Shown: positions 1 to 5,410 of the stretch, piece by piece
Layout: every line of letters begins with the position of its first letter
Position numbering within the stretch: position 1 is the first letter of the stretch
Source: Flavobacteriaceae bacterium
GTDB lineage: Bacteria; Bacteroidota; Bacteroidia; Flavobacteriales; Flavobacteriaceae
NCBI GenBank assembly: GCA_020347545.1
Contig: CP070731.1
Coordinates: forward strand, 2,346,373-2,361,584
Direction of reading: 5' to 3'
DNA: 15,212 bases
Notes under the pieces: model-generated
What the model saw: only the letters and a program-made list of their open reading frames with translations
Told to the model about the DNA's origin: nothing
The model's database searches: none
Position numbers and translations under genes: made by a program

Positions 1-1
1 G

Positions 2-436
2 GAGGCGATGACCCGGTTTTCTTCTGAAGATAAAAAGATTAATAATAATCTTATTACCGGGACCTATGGCGATCTCAAAGGAAAGATCATTCCTCAATCG
101 GAACTGTTGGTCATCTGGGGCCAAGGTAAGGCAGGAGGAACACAAGAGCTTAAAATTCCGAATGGTTACAGTAGTATGCTTTATCTCGTAAAGGGTACTT
201 TGACCCTGACGAAATATGGTTTGCTTGAAGAGGAACATTTGGCTGTATTTGAACACGATGGTGATCATATAGAAATGACATTTAAAGAAAATGGACAGTT
301 TATTTTACTTTGTGGTGTACCTATCGATGAAAAAGTAACCCAAAGCGGGCCTTATGTTATGAATTCACAAACCGAAATACTGGAGGCCATGCGTGATTAC
401 CAGATGGGTAAATTTGGAATTTTAATTGAACACTAA
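2..436 (+). CDS. Pirin family protein, C-terminal half (5' end outside window)
   Basis: The frame is open from the first base, so the gene starts upstream; about 144 residues are visible. They correspond to the second cupin half of pirin-family proteins (YhaK-like). After a beta-rich stretch comes the end signature ILLCGVPIDEKV, then GPYVMNSQTEI and RDYQMGKFG, which match the family's usual 'G-PI-E-V...GPFVMN...I..A..DY..G.FG' ending. Pirins are cytosolic bicupins; some have quercetinase activity or act as redox-sensing co-regulators, but the metal-binding first cupin lies outside the window, so activity cannot be judged. The ATG at 8, preceded by GGAGG, is probably an internal Met, because a start there would leave only half a protein. 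A terminator follows 22 bp after the stop. Confidence 0.85.
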   Translation, partial: EAMTRFSSEDKKINNNLITGTYGDLKGKIIPQSELLVIWGQGKAGGTQELKIPNGYSSMLYLVKGTLTLTKYGLLEEEHLAVFEHDGDHIEMTFKENGQFILLCGVPIDEKVTQSGPYVMNSQTEILEAMRDYQMGKFGILIEH

Positions 437-457
437 AGCAGTCATAAATCGATCTGA

Positions 458-490
458 AAAACAGAGGCTTTTAAGTCTCTGTTTTTTTTT
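458..490 (+). terminator. Rho-independent terminator of the pirin gene
   Basis: A 9-bp stem, AAAACAGAG (458-466) with CTCTGTTTT (477-485), can be extended by GCT/AGT pairs into a small loop. It is followed by an uninterrupted run of T to 490. It lies 22 bp after the pirin stop codon and before the SnoaL gene, so the two are separate transcription units. Confidence 0.85.
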
Positions 491-560
491 ATACCTGAAT
501 GTTAAACTAGATTAACATGATTTAATAAACTGTTTTATTTTCTATCAAACGATGCTGTCT

Positions 561-568
561 GATCTTTG
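561..568 (+). promoter_or_regulatory. Candidate -7 box of the SnoaL-yceI unit
   Basis: GATCTTTG matches the Bacteroidota -7 consensus TAnnTTTG except for its first base. It lies 25 bp before the ATG at 593, which would give a leader of about 18 nt, similar to the other promoters proposed here. No clear -33 TTTG is visible, so support is weak. Confidence 0.35.
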
Positions 569-592
569 TAATGTTCTTTTAAATAGAAAAAA

Positions 593-970
593 ATGAATTT
601 GTTGATCGAGAAAGTGAGTGATCTGAATGATATGATCATGCAGGGAGAAAAGCTGGAAGCATTTGATAAATTTTATCATCAGGAAGTAATCATGCAATTT
701 AATGATGAGGATCCGGTGAGGGGTAAAGTTGCCAACAGGAGATTGCTTGAACTTGAACAAAATAATATCACTGAGTTGAAAAGTGCCAAACCATTAAAAG
801 TGACCATAGGCGAGAAAACAACAATGGTAGAATGGGAATTAAATGATGAACACACAGAATTTGGTGAAAGAATTTACACACAGGTAGTTGTTCATGACTG
901 GAATGAAGGACTTGTGATCAAAGAAAAATTGTATTGCGGAAATAAAAAAAATAATATAGTAACCTTTTAA
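593..970 (+). CDS. SnoaL-like / NTF2-fold protein
   Basis: A 125-aa protein of typical size for the small NTF2-like (SnoaL) cone fold. Its N-terminal helix (about residues 5-30) ends in AFDKFYHQEVIMQF, the usual 'A...FY..D..M' turn of such proteins. Then come a Gly-containing loop (PVRGKVANRRLLELE), a helix, and long antiparallel strands ending in ERIYTQVVVHDWNEGLVIKEKLYC. Family members range from polyketide cyclases to ligand-binding or scavenging proteins with no known catalysis, so no substrate is assigned. There is no signal peptide, so it is probably cytosolic. The yceI-like gene begins 10 bp after its stop, so the two are very likely co-transcribed; the pairing suggests a shared small-molecule or stress role, which is inference. 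Confidence 0.75.
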   Translation: MNLLIEKVSDLNDMIMQGEKLEAFDKFYHQEVIMQFNDEDPVRGKVANRRLLELEQNNITELKSAKPLKVTIGEKTTMVEWELNDEHTEFGERIYTQVVVHDWNEGLVIKEKLYCGNKKNNIVTF

Positions 971-980
971 ATTAATAATC

Positions 981-1559
981 ATGAAAAACAGAGTACAAAC
1001 AATCATAGCAGCAGTTATAATTGCAACGATCACATTTGCATTTACAACAATCGAAGATGGTAAAAAAGTAGTTAAGACAGAAACAAGTTCAGTGACCTGG
1101 AAAGGATATAAAGTAACCGGTTCACATGTAGGAACTATCGCCTTGAAGCAAGGATCGCTTGAATTTAAAGAAGGAGCTTTAATTGGTGGCGAATTTATCA
1201 TGGACATGGCCTCCATCGAAAACACCGACCTTGAAGGAGAATACAAAGGAAAACTCGAGGGGCACTTGAAATCCGATGATTTCTTTGGAGTGGCAACCTA
1301 TCCTACCGCGAAACTTGTTTTTAACAAAGTTAAAAGCACAGGTAAAAATTCATATGAGGTAACAGGTGACCTTACTATAAAAGACAAAACTAATCCAGTT
1401 ACCTTTGAAATATCAGTTTATGGGAACAAGGCTACGGCCAGTCTCAAAATTGACAGGACCCTGTATGGCGTAAAATATGGATCGGCTAGTTTCTTTGATG
1501 ATCTTAAAGACAAAGCGATCTATGACGAATTTGATCTGGTAACCGATCTTGAATTCTAA
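981..1559 (+). CDS. YceI family protein, exported
   Basis: 192 aa. Residues 1-21 form a Sec signal peptide: KNR, then the hydrophobic run TIIAAVIIATITFAF, with cleavage likely after the Ala/Phe/Thr stretch and no lipobox Cys. The mature part has the YceI lipocalin-like beta-barrel pattern: VTWKGYKVTGSHVGTI, a Gly-rich strand GALIGGEFIMDMASIENTD, LKSDDFFGVATYPTAKLVF, and VTGDLTIKDKTNPVTFEI. YceI proteins bind isoprenoid or amphiphilic lipids in the periplasm; in Flavobacteriia they often accompany redox or respiratory genes. The 'HLKSDDFF...YPTA' block is the most diagnostic part. It follows the SnoaL-like gene by 10 bp, and a strong terminator begins 20 bp after its stop. Confidence 0.9.
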   Translation: MKNRVQTIIAAVIIATITFAFTTIEDGKKVVKTETSSVTWKGYKVTGSHVGTIALKQGSLEFKEGALIGGEFIMDMASIENTDLEGEYKGKLEGHLKSDDFFGVATYPTAKLVFNKVKSTGKNSYEVTGDLTIKDKTNPVTFEISVYGNKATASLKIDRTLYGVKYGSASFFDDLKDKAIYDEFDLVTDLEF

Positions 1560-1578
1560 GATTTCACATGTCATAAGT

Positions 1579-1610
1579 AAAAAAGACCGTAATAATTACG
1601 GTCTTTTTTT
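1579..1610. terminator. Bidirectional rho-independent terminator
   Basis: A perfect 14-bp inverted repeat, AAAAAAGACCGTAA (1579-1592) and TTACGGTCTTTTTT (1596-1609), with a 3-nt loop. The A-tract on the left and T-tract on the right give a U-run on either strand. It ends the SnoaL-yceI unit on the plus strand and is well placed to stop minus-strand transcription from the two small genes at 1734-2002. Confidence 0.9.
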
Positions 1611-1672
1611 ATTCCATGGTTCACATTGAACCTGTTTACATTTCATGGCGCAGCAATAAAAGCATTAAATTT

Positions 1673-1697
1673 ATTCCCTTTACATATCAAAGGGAAT
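1673..1697. repeat. Perfect inverted repeat (hairpin) downstream of small-ORF pair
   Basis: ATTCCCTTT (1673-1681) and AAAGGGAAT (1689-1697) are perfect 9-bp arms around a 7-nt loop. It begins 36 bp past the stop of the minus-strand 30-codon gene. No good T-run follows on either strand, so it looks like a 3'-UTR hairpin or weak terminator rather than a classical one. The stretch 1611-1733 holds nothing else recognisable. Confidence 0.55.
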
Positions 1698-1733
1698 GAT
1701 GTAAAATGCGTATCACTTACGTTTGCTCTTAAT

Positions 1734-1826
1734 TTACTTCCTTCTTATCTCTTTTAGAAACATAAAAAATGCAATTCCAAATAAGAAAGTAACCACAGCT
1801 GCCAAATATGGAATATATTCAATCAT
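1734..1826 (-). CDS. 30-aa single-pass membrane microprotein
   Basis: A short frame of 30 codons whose ATG overlaps the stop of the preceding 59-codon frame (ATGA at 1826-1823). The peptide starts MIEYIPYLAAVV. It carries one continuous hydrophobic segment (about residues 5-24) and a basic tail, KEIRRK, which fits an inner-membrane peptide with its C terminus in the cytoplasm (positive-inside rule). The family is not recognised. Support comes from the ATGA coupling to an equally membrane-like neighbour, the typical TM length and the charge pattern; no homology could be tested. It may be a partner or second part of the 59-aa protein. Confidence 0.5.
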   Translation of the reverse strand: MIEYIPYLAAVVTFLFGIAFFMFLKEIRRK

Positions 1827-2002
1827 TTTTCATTTTTAATTAGTTTCAACAAAATGGCGAATCCAAGAATAGAAGGAACCCATAAGCCTACAAATATTGC
1901 TCCCTCTCTTTCACCATTGAACCACATTGCTTCTGCAAAAACAAGACTGACAATTGCTGTTAAAAGCAAAATCTTGTCAGTATTTCCAATTTTCTTAAAC
2001 AT
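1823..2002 (-). CDS. 59-aa two-pass membrane protein
   Basis: The frame runs from ATG at 2002 to TGA at 1823; an in-frame stop upstream rules out a much longer protein. A basic, polar N terminus (MFKKIGNTDK) is followed by TM1 (about residues 11-28, ILLLTAIVSLVFAEAMWF). A charged loop (NGEREG) leads to TM2 (about 34-54, containing FVGLWVPSILGF), and the tail is basic (KLIKNEK). Both termini are predicted cytoplasmic. The purine-rich AGAAGGG lies about 16 nt before the ATG. It is translationally coupled to the 30-codon gene through ATGA. Function is unknown; the Gly-Leu-Trp-Val-Pro segment in TM2 is the best handle for a family search. No minus-strand promoter is obvious upstream. Confidence 0.6.
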   Translation of the reverse strand: MFKKIGNTDKILLLTAIVSLVFAEAMWFNGEREGAIFVGLWVPSILGFAILLKLIKNEK

Positions 2003-2315
2003 GATTATTAAAATTTTTCCCTTCTAAGATAACCATAAATCTTCAATTTTAAATCGTAAAAGCAGGTTTGCCCACCTGAAAATGGCATCAAAATCGGTCA
2101 GATTAACAAGATTTCCACTCCCAAAATCTTAAACTTTTATAAAAATTCTAAATATTTTGAAATTTTTAACATTTTGTAACTAATTGATTTTGTGTTATTT
2201 AATTTTTTATGATCCTAAAAAATTGTTAAAATAGTACTATGTTAAACAAAGTACTGTAACCTTTTCGAAGTTATGCAGTCTTATAAGTATAACCAATGAT
2301 TTAAAAATTAAAATT
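2003..2315. other. AT-rich intergenic region upstream of microprotein array
   Basis: About 310 bp without a convincing gene. It must hold the divergent start signals of the minus-strand small genes and the plus-strand microprotein array, but no full TAnnTTTG box is visible. The palindrome AGTACT occurs twice, at 2233-2238 and 2250-2255, with 17-bp periodicity; it could be an operator for the array, but this is weak. Confidence 0.4.
2233..2255. repeat. Paired AGTACT palindromes
   Basis: Two identical 6-bp palindromes lie 17 bp apart (start to start), about 60-80 bp before the first microprotein ATG. They also form the arms of one larger inverted repeat. Position and symmetry suggest a possible regulator site; there is no other support. 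Confidence 0.25.
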
Positions 2316-2390
2316 ATGAGAACTACAATATTTAAAAACAGTAAAAGAATAAGATGGTCGGAACACAGAAATTACGCCGTTAAAGCTTAA
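2316..2390 (+). CDS. 24-aa basic microprotein, copy 1
   Basis: ATG at 2316, TAA at 2388-2390. The peptide begins MRTTIFKNS, continues KRIRWSEHRNYA and ends VKA. About eight basic residues (Arg2, Lys7, Lys10, Arg11, Arg13, His17, Arg18, Lys23) oppose one acidic residue (Glu16), with single Phe, Trp and Tyr. It has no hydrophobic segment, so it is probably soluble and could bind nucleic acid, ribosome or membrane surface; none of these is shown. Against copy 3 it has nine base changes, six synonymous and the others I/L, K/R and A/S. The start follows an A/T leader without Shine-Dalgarno, normal for this phylum. The family is not recognised. Confidence 0.65.
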   Translation: MRTTIFKNSKRIRWSEHRNYAVKA

Positions 2391-2448
2391 TCAAAAAAAA
2401 AGACCTAATAAAAGAAAACCTAATCACAAACGATATAAATTAAAAATT

Positions 2449-2523
2449 ATGAGAACTACACTATTCAGAAACAGTAAAAGAATAAGATGGTCAGAACACA
2501 GAAATTACGCCATTAAAGCTTAA
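2449..2523 (+). CDS. 24-aa basic microprotein, copy 2
   Basis: Same length and same start and stop positions relative to the repeat. The peptide begins MRTTLFRNS, shares the invariant core KRIRWSEHRNYA with copies 1 and 3, and ends IKA. Differences from copy 1 are two synonymous changes (TTT/TTC, TCG/TCA) and three conservative ones (I5L, K7R, V22I). The linker before it (2391-2448) contains the repeated CCTAAT motifs. Function unknown; see copy 1 for composition. Confidence 0.65.
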   Translation: MRTTLFRNSKRIRWSEHRNYAIKA

Positions 2524-2588
2524 TCAAAAAAAGACCTAATCAAAACAATAAAAGAAAACCTAATCACAAACTAAAAAAATCAAAAATT

Positions 2589-2663
2589 ATGAGAACTACA
2601 CTATTCAGAAACAGCAAAAGAATAAGATGGTCAGAGCACAGGAATTATGCCGTTAAATCTTAA
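2589..2663 (+). CDS. 24-aa basic microprotein, copy 3
   Basis: The peptide begins MRTTLFRNS, shares the core KRIRWSEHRNYA and ends VKS. Compared with copy 2 there are six base changes: four are third-position synonymous (AGT/AGC, GAA/GAG, AGA/AGG, TAC/TAT) and two are conservative (I22V, A24S). This is the pattern expected of a translated sequence under purifying selection rather than a noncoding repeat. After its TAA the sequence leaves the repeat pattern; two small hairpins follow at 2715-2729 and 2736-2757. Confidence 0.65.
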   Translation: MRTTLFRNSKRIRWSEHRNYAVKS

Positions 2664-2735
2664 TTACAGCTCCCGAAAATGCTTCAAAGCAAAAACAAAT
2701 TTCCACATATACTACTCGGCATCCCCGAGATCAGC

Positions 2736-2760
2736 AACCCTAACAAGCAGTAGGGTTTTC
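2736..2760 (+). terminator. Possible terminator of the microprotein array
   Basis: The stem AACCCTA (2736-2742) / TAGGGTT (2751-2757) with an 8-nt loop is followed by TTTTCTGGTTTT. The U-tract is interrupted, so strength is uncertain. A second short hairpin (CTCGG/CCGAG, 2715-2729) precedes it. There is no T-run on the minus strand, so it does not serve the convergent epimerase gene. Confidence 0.45.
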
Positions 2761-2823
2761 TGGTTTTAACCCATCTCTATCACCTCAGGGCAAGACCAAT
2801 TTTCAAACAACTTTTTTATTCGA

Positions 2824-3966
2824 CTAAGCCATCAGATAATCATAATATCTTACGGTATGATACATTGACTTCCAGAAAAATATAAGAGGAGTACCCGAAT
2901 CCGGTACTCCCTCTTGATCGAGTGAGGCAAACCACTCTCCTTTTTTATCGATAAATTTTTCCTGGATATAGGATATCTGTTCTTCGGCAAGTTCTTTGTA
3001 ACTGTTTTCAGCGCTTTTCTTAAAAGCATTTATCAAGCCAAGGGCAACCTCCGCCTGAGGCCACCACGACTTTACGGCTTCCGGATTTCCCTGATTATCA
3101 AAAATATTGAAATACCCGCCATTATTTTTATCCCTGGCTGACATAACCACCCTTTCCATCATTAATAGGGCCATGGATGCTGTACGCTGCATCAATTCTT
3201 TATCACCTATCGCTTTTGCCGCTTCACAAATTACCCAGCTGCATTCTGCATTATGCCCTGCCCAATTCTCATCCGGAATCAACTTCCAGTCTTCAGTCAG
3301 TCTGTGTATACAGAAATAATCCTTTTCATCAATAAAACGGTCCAGAATTAAATGAAGCAACTTGATGATTTGTTGTTTAATTTTTACATCCTCTCGATTT
3401 TCATAAACCTTGACCAGTGCTTCCATGGTATGAAAATGAGTGGCAAATGATCGGGTAATGGAATCTCCCCGCTCCCAATATTCATTTAACCCATCAATAA
3501 ACCCCTGGTCCACTCCTGAAATCAATTTCTCATTTATAAAGGAAACCTGTTCATCAACGAACTGCCTGATCTCTGGGGACTCATTAATTTTCTCATATTC
3601 GGCAAGTCCGTATAAGACAAATGCCTGTGCCATGTTTACATTCTCCTCGTCAGAGACCCATTGCATATTGTATGTCCTGGCCCAGTAATATCCTCCGCTC
3701 GGGTTTTTAAACTCCATCAATAACTTAAAGGAAAGAGCCGCCAGATCTTTATATTCATTGTCCCCCAGCCTTTGATATGCCTTACTGCTCCCATACAACA
3801 CCCTGCTTAAATACATACTGCCCATCTCGGCTTTCCAGTTGCAGGCACCTGATATAGCTATTTCAGGGCAAATCAGGTTCCTTTCCTTGTTGATCATATT
3901 TTTGATCCAGAATTGCATATAGTTTCTGAATTCCTTTTCAATAGAATTAACGGTCATTTTTTCCAT
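2824..3966 (-). CDS. AGE family epimerase, cellobiose/mannobiose 2-epimerase-like
   Basis: 380 aa with no signal peptide, so a cytosolic (alpha/alpha)6-barrel sugar epimerase, and the usual family length is about 390-410. Conserved blocks appear in order: ATHFHTMEAL (175-184), GHNAECSW (237-244), KSWWPQAE (299-306) and KSMYHTVR (366-373). The residues His238, Glu241, Trp244, Trp302, Glu306 and His370 show the same relative spacing as the catalytic and substrate-binding set of Ruminococcus albus cellobiose 2-epimerase (recalled, not aligned). The likely reaction is C2 epimerisation of the reducing-end glucose or mannose; N-acylglucosamine 2-epimerase is the alternative within the family. A -7-like TAACTTCG (3978-3971, minus) lies just before the start, so the second Met (3957) may be the true start. 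A 17-bp block shared with the regulator promoter lies about 95 bp upstream. Confidence 0.88.
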   Translation of the reverse strand: MEKMTVNSIEKEFRNYMQFWIKNMINKERNLICPEIAISGACNWKAEMGSMYLSRVLYGSSKAYQRLGDNEYKDLAALSFKLLMEFKNPSGGYYWARTYNMQWVSDEENVNMAQAFVLYGLAEYEKINESPEIRQFVDEQVSFINEKLISGVDQGFIDGLNEYWERGDSITRSFATHFHTMEALVKVYENREDVKIKQQIIKLLHLILDRFIDEKDYFCIHRLTEDWKLIPDENWAGHNAECSWVICEAAKAIGDKELMQRTASMALLMMERVVMSARDKNNGGYFNIFDNQGNPEAVKSWWPQAEVALGLINAFKKSAENSYKELAEEQISYIQEKFIDKKGEWFASLDQEGVPDSGTPLIFFWKSMYHTVRYYDYLMA

Positions 3967-4060
3967 ACTGCGAAGTTACTGAACTCGACTTGAAATAAGA
4001 GATAAAATTAGGCTTTTGAAACCTGGAAAAAAGTGTTAGGGATATCTTAAAGTTTGTTAA

Positions 4061-4107
4061 CAGACACCGAATGTCGTGAATCCACAGAGAGGTTGAATTT
4101 ATCTTTG
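4061..4107 (+). promoter_or_regulatory. Candidate operator/promoter, copy B of the CAGACAC..AATGTCGT block
   Basis: The sequence CAGACAC-CG-AATGTCGT (4061-4077) carries the short inverted arms GACA/TGTC. It is followed after 22 bp by a perfect -7 box, TATCTTTG (4100-4107). The same block, with GC instead of CG, stands at 5350-5366 with the identical 22-bp spacing to TACCTTTG. It lies 95 bp upstream of the minus-strand epimerase start and points away from it. No gene follows on the plus strand, so the transcript, if any, would be noncoding or antisense to the 3' end of the regulator. Confidence 0.5.
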
Positions 4108-4341
4108 TAGTGAGATTGATAGTTATTGTTAATAAACAAAGATTGATTATAATTTAGTATTTATTTGCCAAAATAATAGGTTAGACACCATTAATAGAGT
4201 AATCAATTGAGGACGTCCCAATCTCGTCGGACATCATGTTCAATAGTAAATCAGGGGGATAAAAGGTTTACTAATAATTAGGTTAAGTGCATTCGATATT
4301 CGATGGGTTGGGACTATTTTTAAAAAAGTTAATCTTATTCC
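4108..4341. other. Intergenic region without recognisable gene
   Basis: About 230 bp downstream of the plus-strand promoter candidate. Only very short frames are present, such as an 8-codon plus-strand and an 18-codon minus-strand frame near 4230. An imperfect inverted repeat, GACGTCC/GGACATC, lies around 4212-4233 and includes the 8-bp palindrome GGACGTCC (4211-4218). It might be the body of a small RNA from the promoter at 4100, or decayed sequence. Confidence 0.35.
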
Positions 4342-4413
4342 AGTTTTACTTAGGTTCCTCCAATCCTTTAGATTCTTCCCAACATTTAGATTCTTCCTGT
4401 CATTTAGGTTCTT
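4342..4413. repeat. 18-bp tandem repeat, four units
   Basis: Units at 4342-4359, 4360-4377, 4378-4395 and 4396-4413. The last three share the core CnTTTAGRTTCTTCC with few changes; the first is more divergent. The array begins 10 bp beyond the stop of the XRE-type regulator on its 3' side. Read on the minus strand, one frame gives a periodic KNLxxxx-type peptide, but that frame has no other coding support. Confidence 0.75.
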
Positions 4414-4423
4414 ACTACTTATT

Positions 4424-5293
4424 CTATTCATGCAAAAAGTTCCTGAAACTTCCTTCCTGAAAACGAGGGTAGACCTCAATTCCATATTCGTTTTTACCTT
4501 TTTCTCCTTCCCAGATGATCTTAAGGCCAAGTTGTTCATTTAGCTCTAAATTATCATATCGGAAGGGAATGGAACAGAACAAATACTCCTGATTCGGTTT
4601 ATCACGAACAAACCGCATCAAATGGTTACTTATATAATAGATATTGTCATTACTGTCTGCAGTAATATCAAAACCAAAAAATATAGGGCGATCGAGTTTT
4701 CTGTGATGAATCAGGTCCTTCACCGTCAGGTCCTGTTCATTCATCTCGCGGGACCGTAATTTTTCATACGCTTCGGGTCGTAAAGGAAAAACAAGTGAAT
4801 GCCCCGAATAATAACCGGAATCATCCGTGATAATAAGATTCATTTCAGGAAGCAATCTTGCCGCTTCTTGAATGACTCCTCTCAATGATTTGCTTATGGT
4901 CTTGTGAAACCTCATATACCTTACGATATAATCAATATCGATCTCGTAATCCAGGGCCCGTATTCGTTTTGTTGCTACATCCAGATGGCTTTTGATCCAC
5001 TGGGCATCGGGCAACCTGTTGGTAAGCTGTGACAGTGAGTATTTTCTCAGATTGAAATCATAATAAGTTGGAATAGGAACGGAAGCATTTAAATTCCTGA
5101 CCAGCTGATAGGGCAAAAGGGTTTCGTTGATGATGTCTTCCTCTTTTTCCGGCTTGATCAAAGTAGTAGCATTTTCCCATCGCTGCACTGTCCTGACATC
5201 AACATTGAGACGGCTCGCAAATTCCGATTGAGACAATTTATTGATCTTTCTGTAATCAATTAATAATTCTCCAATTACATTGTATTTCTTCAT
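4424..5293 (-). CDS. XRE-type HTH regulator with large C-terminal domain
   Basis: 289 aa from the ATG at 5293; ATG 5305 (adding MPHR) is equally possible. Longer forms would run through the divergent promoter region. Residues 6-42 form a Cro/C1-type HTH (IGELLIDYRKINKLSQSEFA, then LNVDVRTVQRWEN with the recognition helix), so it binds DNA. Residues 60-115 are a linker region (PIPTYYDFNLRKYSL). Residues 115-289 are an alpha/beta region with LLPEMNLIITDDSG, GHSLVFPLRPEAYEKL and RPIFFGFDI, loosely resembling GNAT-like sensor domains; this is a weak impression and the ligand is unknown. It is divergent from the 80-aa gene with a palindrome CAGAC-N10-GTCTG between them, suggesting autoregulation. 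The neighbouring epimerase has a near-copy of that site. Confidence 0.75.
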   Translation of the reverse strand: MKKYNVIGELLIDYRKINKLSQSEFASRLNVDVRTVQRWENATTLIKPEKEEDIINETLLPYQLVRNLNASVPIPTYYDFNLRKYSLSQLTNRLPDAQWIKSHLDVATKRIRALDYEIDIDYIVRYMRFHKTISKSLRGVIQEAARLLPEMNLIITDDSGYYSGHSLVFPLRPEAYEKLRSREMNEQDLTVKDLIHHRKLDRPIFFGFDITADSNDNIYYISNHLMRFVRDKPNQEYLFCSIPFRYDNLELNEQLGLKIIWEGEKGKNEYGIEVYPRFQEGSFRNFLHE

Positions 5294-5349
5294 TCGATGT
5301 GGCATGTAGTAAAAATATGAAAAAATGTGTGGAATTGAAATCTCATTTT

Positions 5350-5396
5350 CAGACACGCAATGTCGTCTGATATTGTCTGTTACGGCTTTACCTTTG
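5350..5396 (+). promoter_or_regulatory. Divergent operator/promoter, copy A, with -7 box TACCTTTG
   Basis: CAGAC-N10-GTCTG (5350-5369) is a perfect inverted repeat containing nested GACA/TGTC arms. The perfect -7 box TACCTTTG lies at 5389-5396, 22 bp after the shared AATGTCGT. Transcription would start near 5403, only about 8 nt before the ATG at 5411, which supports that start for the 80-aa gene. The palindrome lies between the regulator and the 80-aa gene and can serve both. Confidence 0.6.
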
Positions 5397-5410
5397 TCAA
5401 AAATAAGGTG

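Larger units (their letters stand above)
2306..2663 (+). repeat. Three-copy tandem direct repeat carrying microprotein genes
   Basis: Three copies of a conserved block, each with an AT-rich leader (AAATT or AAAATT directly before the ATG) and 24 codons plus TAA, repeat at intervals of 133 and 140 bp. The linkers (58 and 65 nt) are also related: both contain AAAGACCTAAT and AAAGAAAACCTAATCACAAAC-like stretches. They differ by A-run length and a roughly 9-nt insertion, while the 75-nt coding blocks have no indel. The array arose by tandem duplication and has since diverged under coding constraint. Linker AT-richness suggests one transcript with several short translated units. Confidence 0.9.

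Noticed and set aside
8..436. Complete short cupin gene starting at ATG 8 after GGAGG
   Set aside because: The frame is open to the window edge and the sequence matches only the C-terminal half of pirins, so it is a partial gene.
2306..2663. CRISPR-like array (repeats with spacers)
   Set aside because: The repeats are about 75 bp, coding-like and not palindromic, and the two linkers resemble each other instead of being unique; no cas genes are nearby.
4180..4240. 18-codon minus-strand frame (MMSDEIG...) near GGACGTCC
   Set aside because: Too short, with no coding signature; probably chance in an intergenic region.
4240..4539. 99-codon minus-strand frame overlapping the regulator 3' end and the 18-bp repeats
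   Set aside because: It overlaps the well-supported regulator in another frame, and its periodic KNL peptide is only the translation of the 18-bp repeat.
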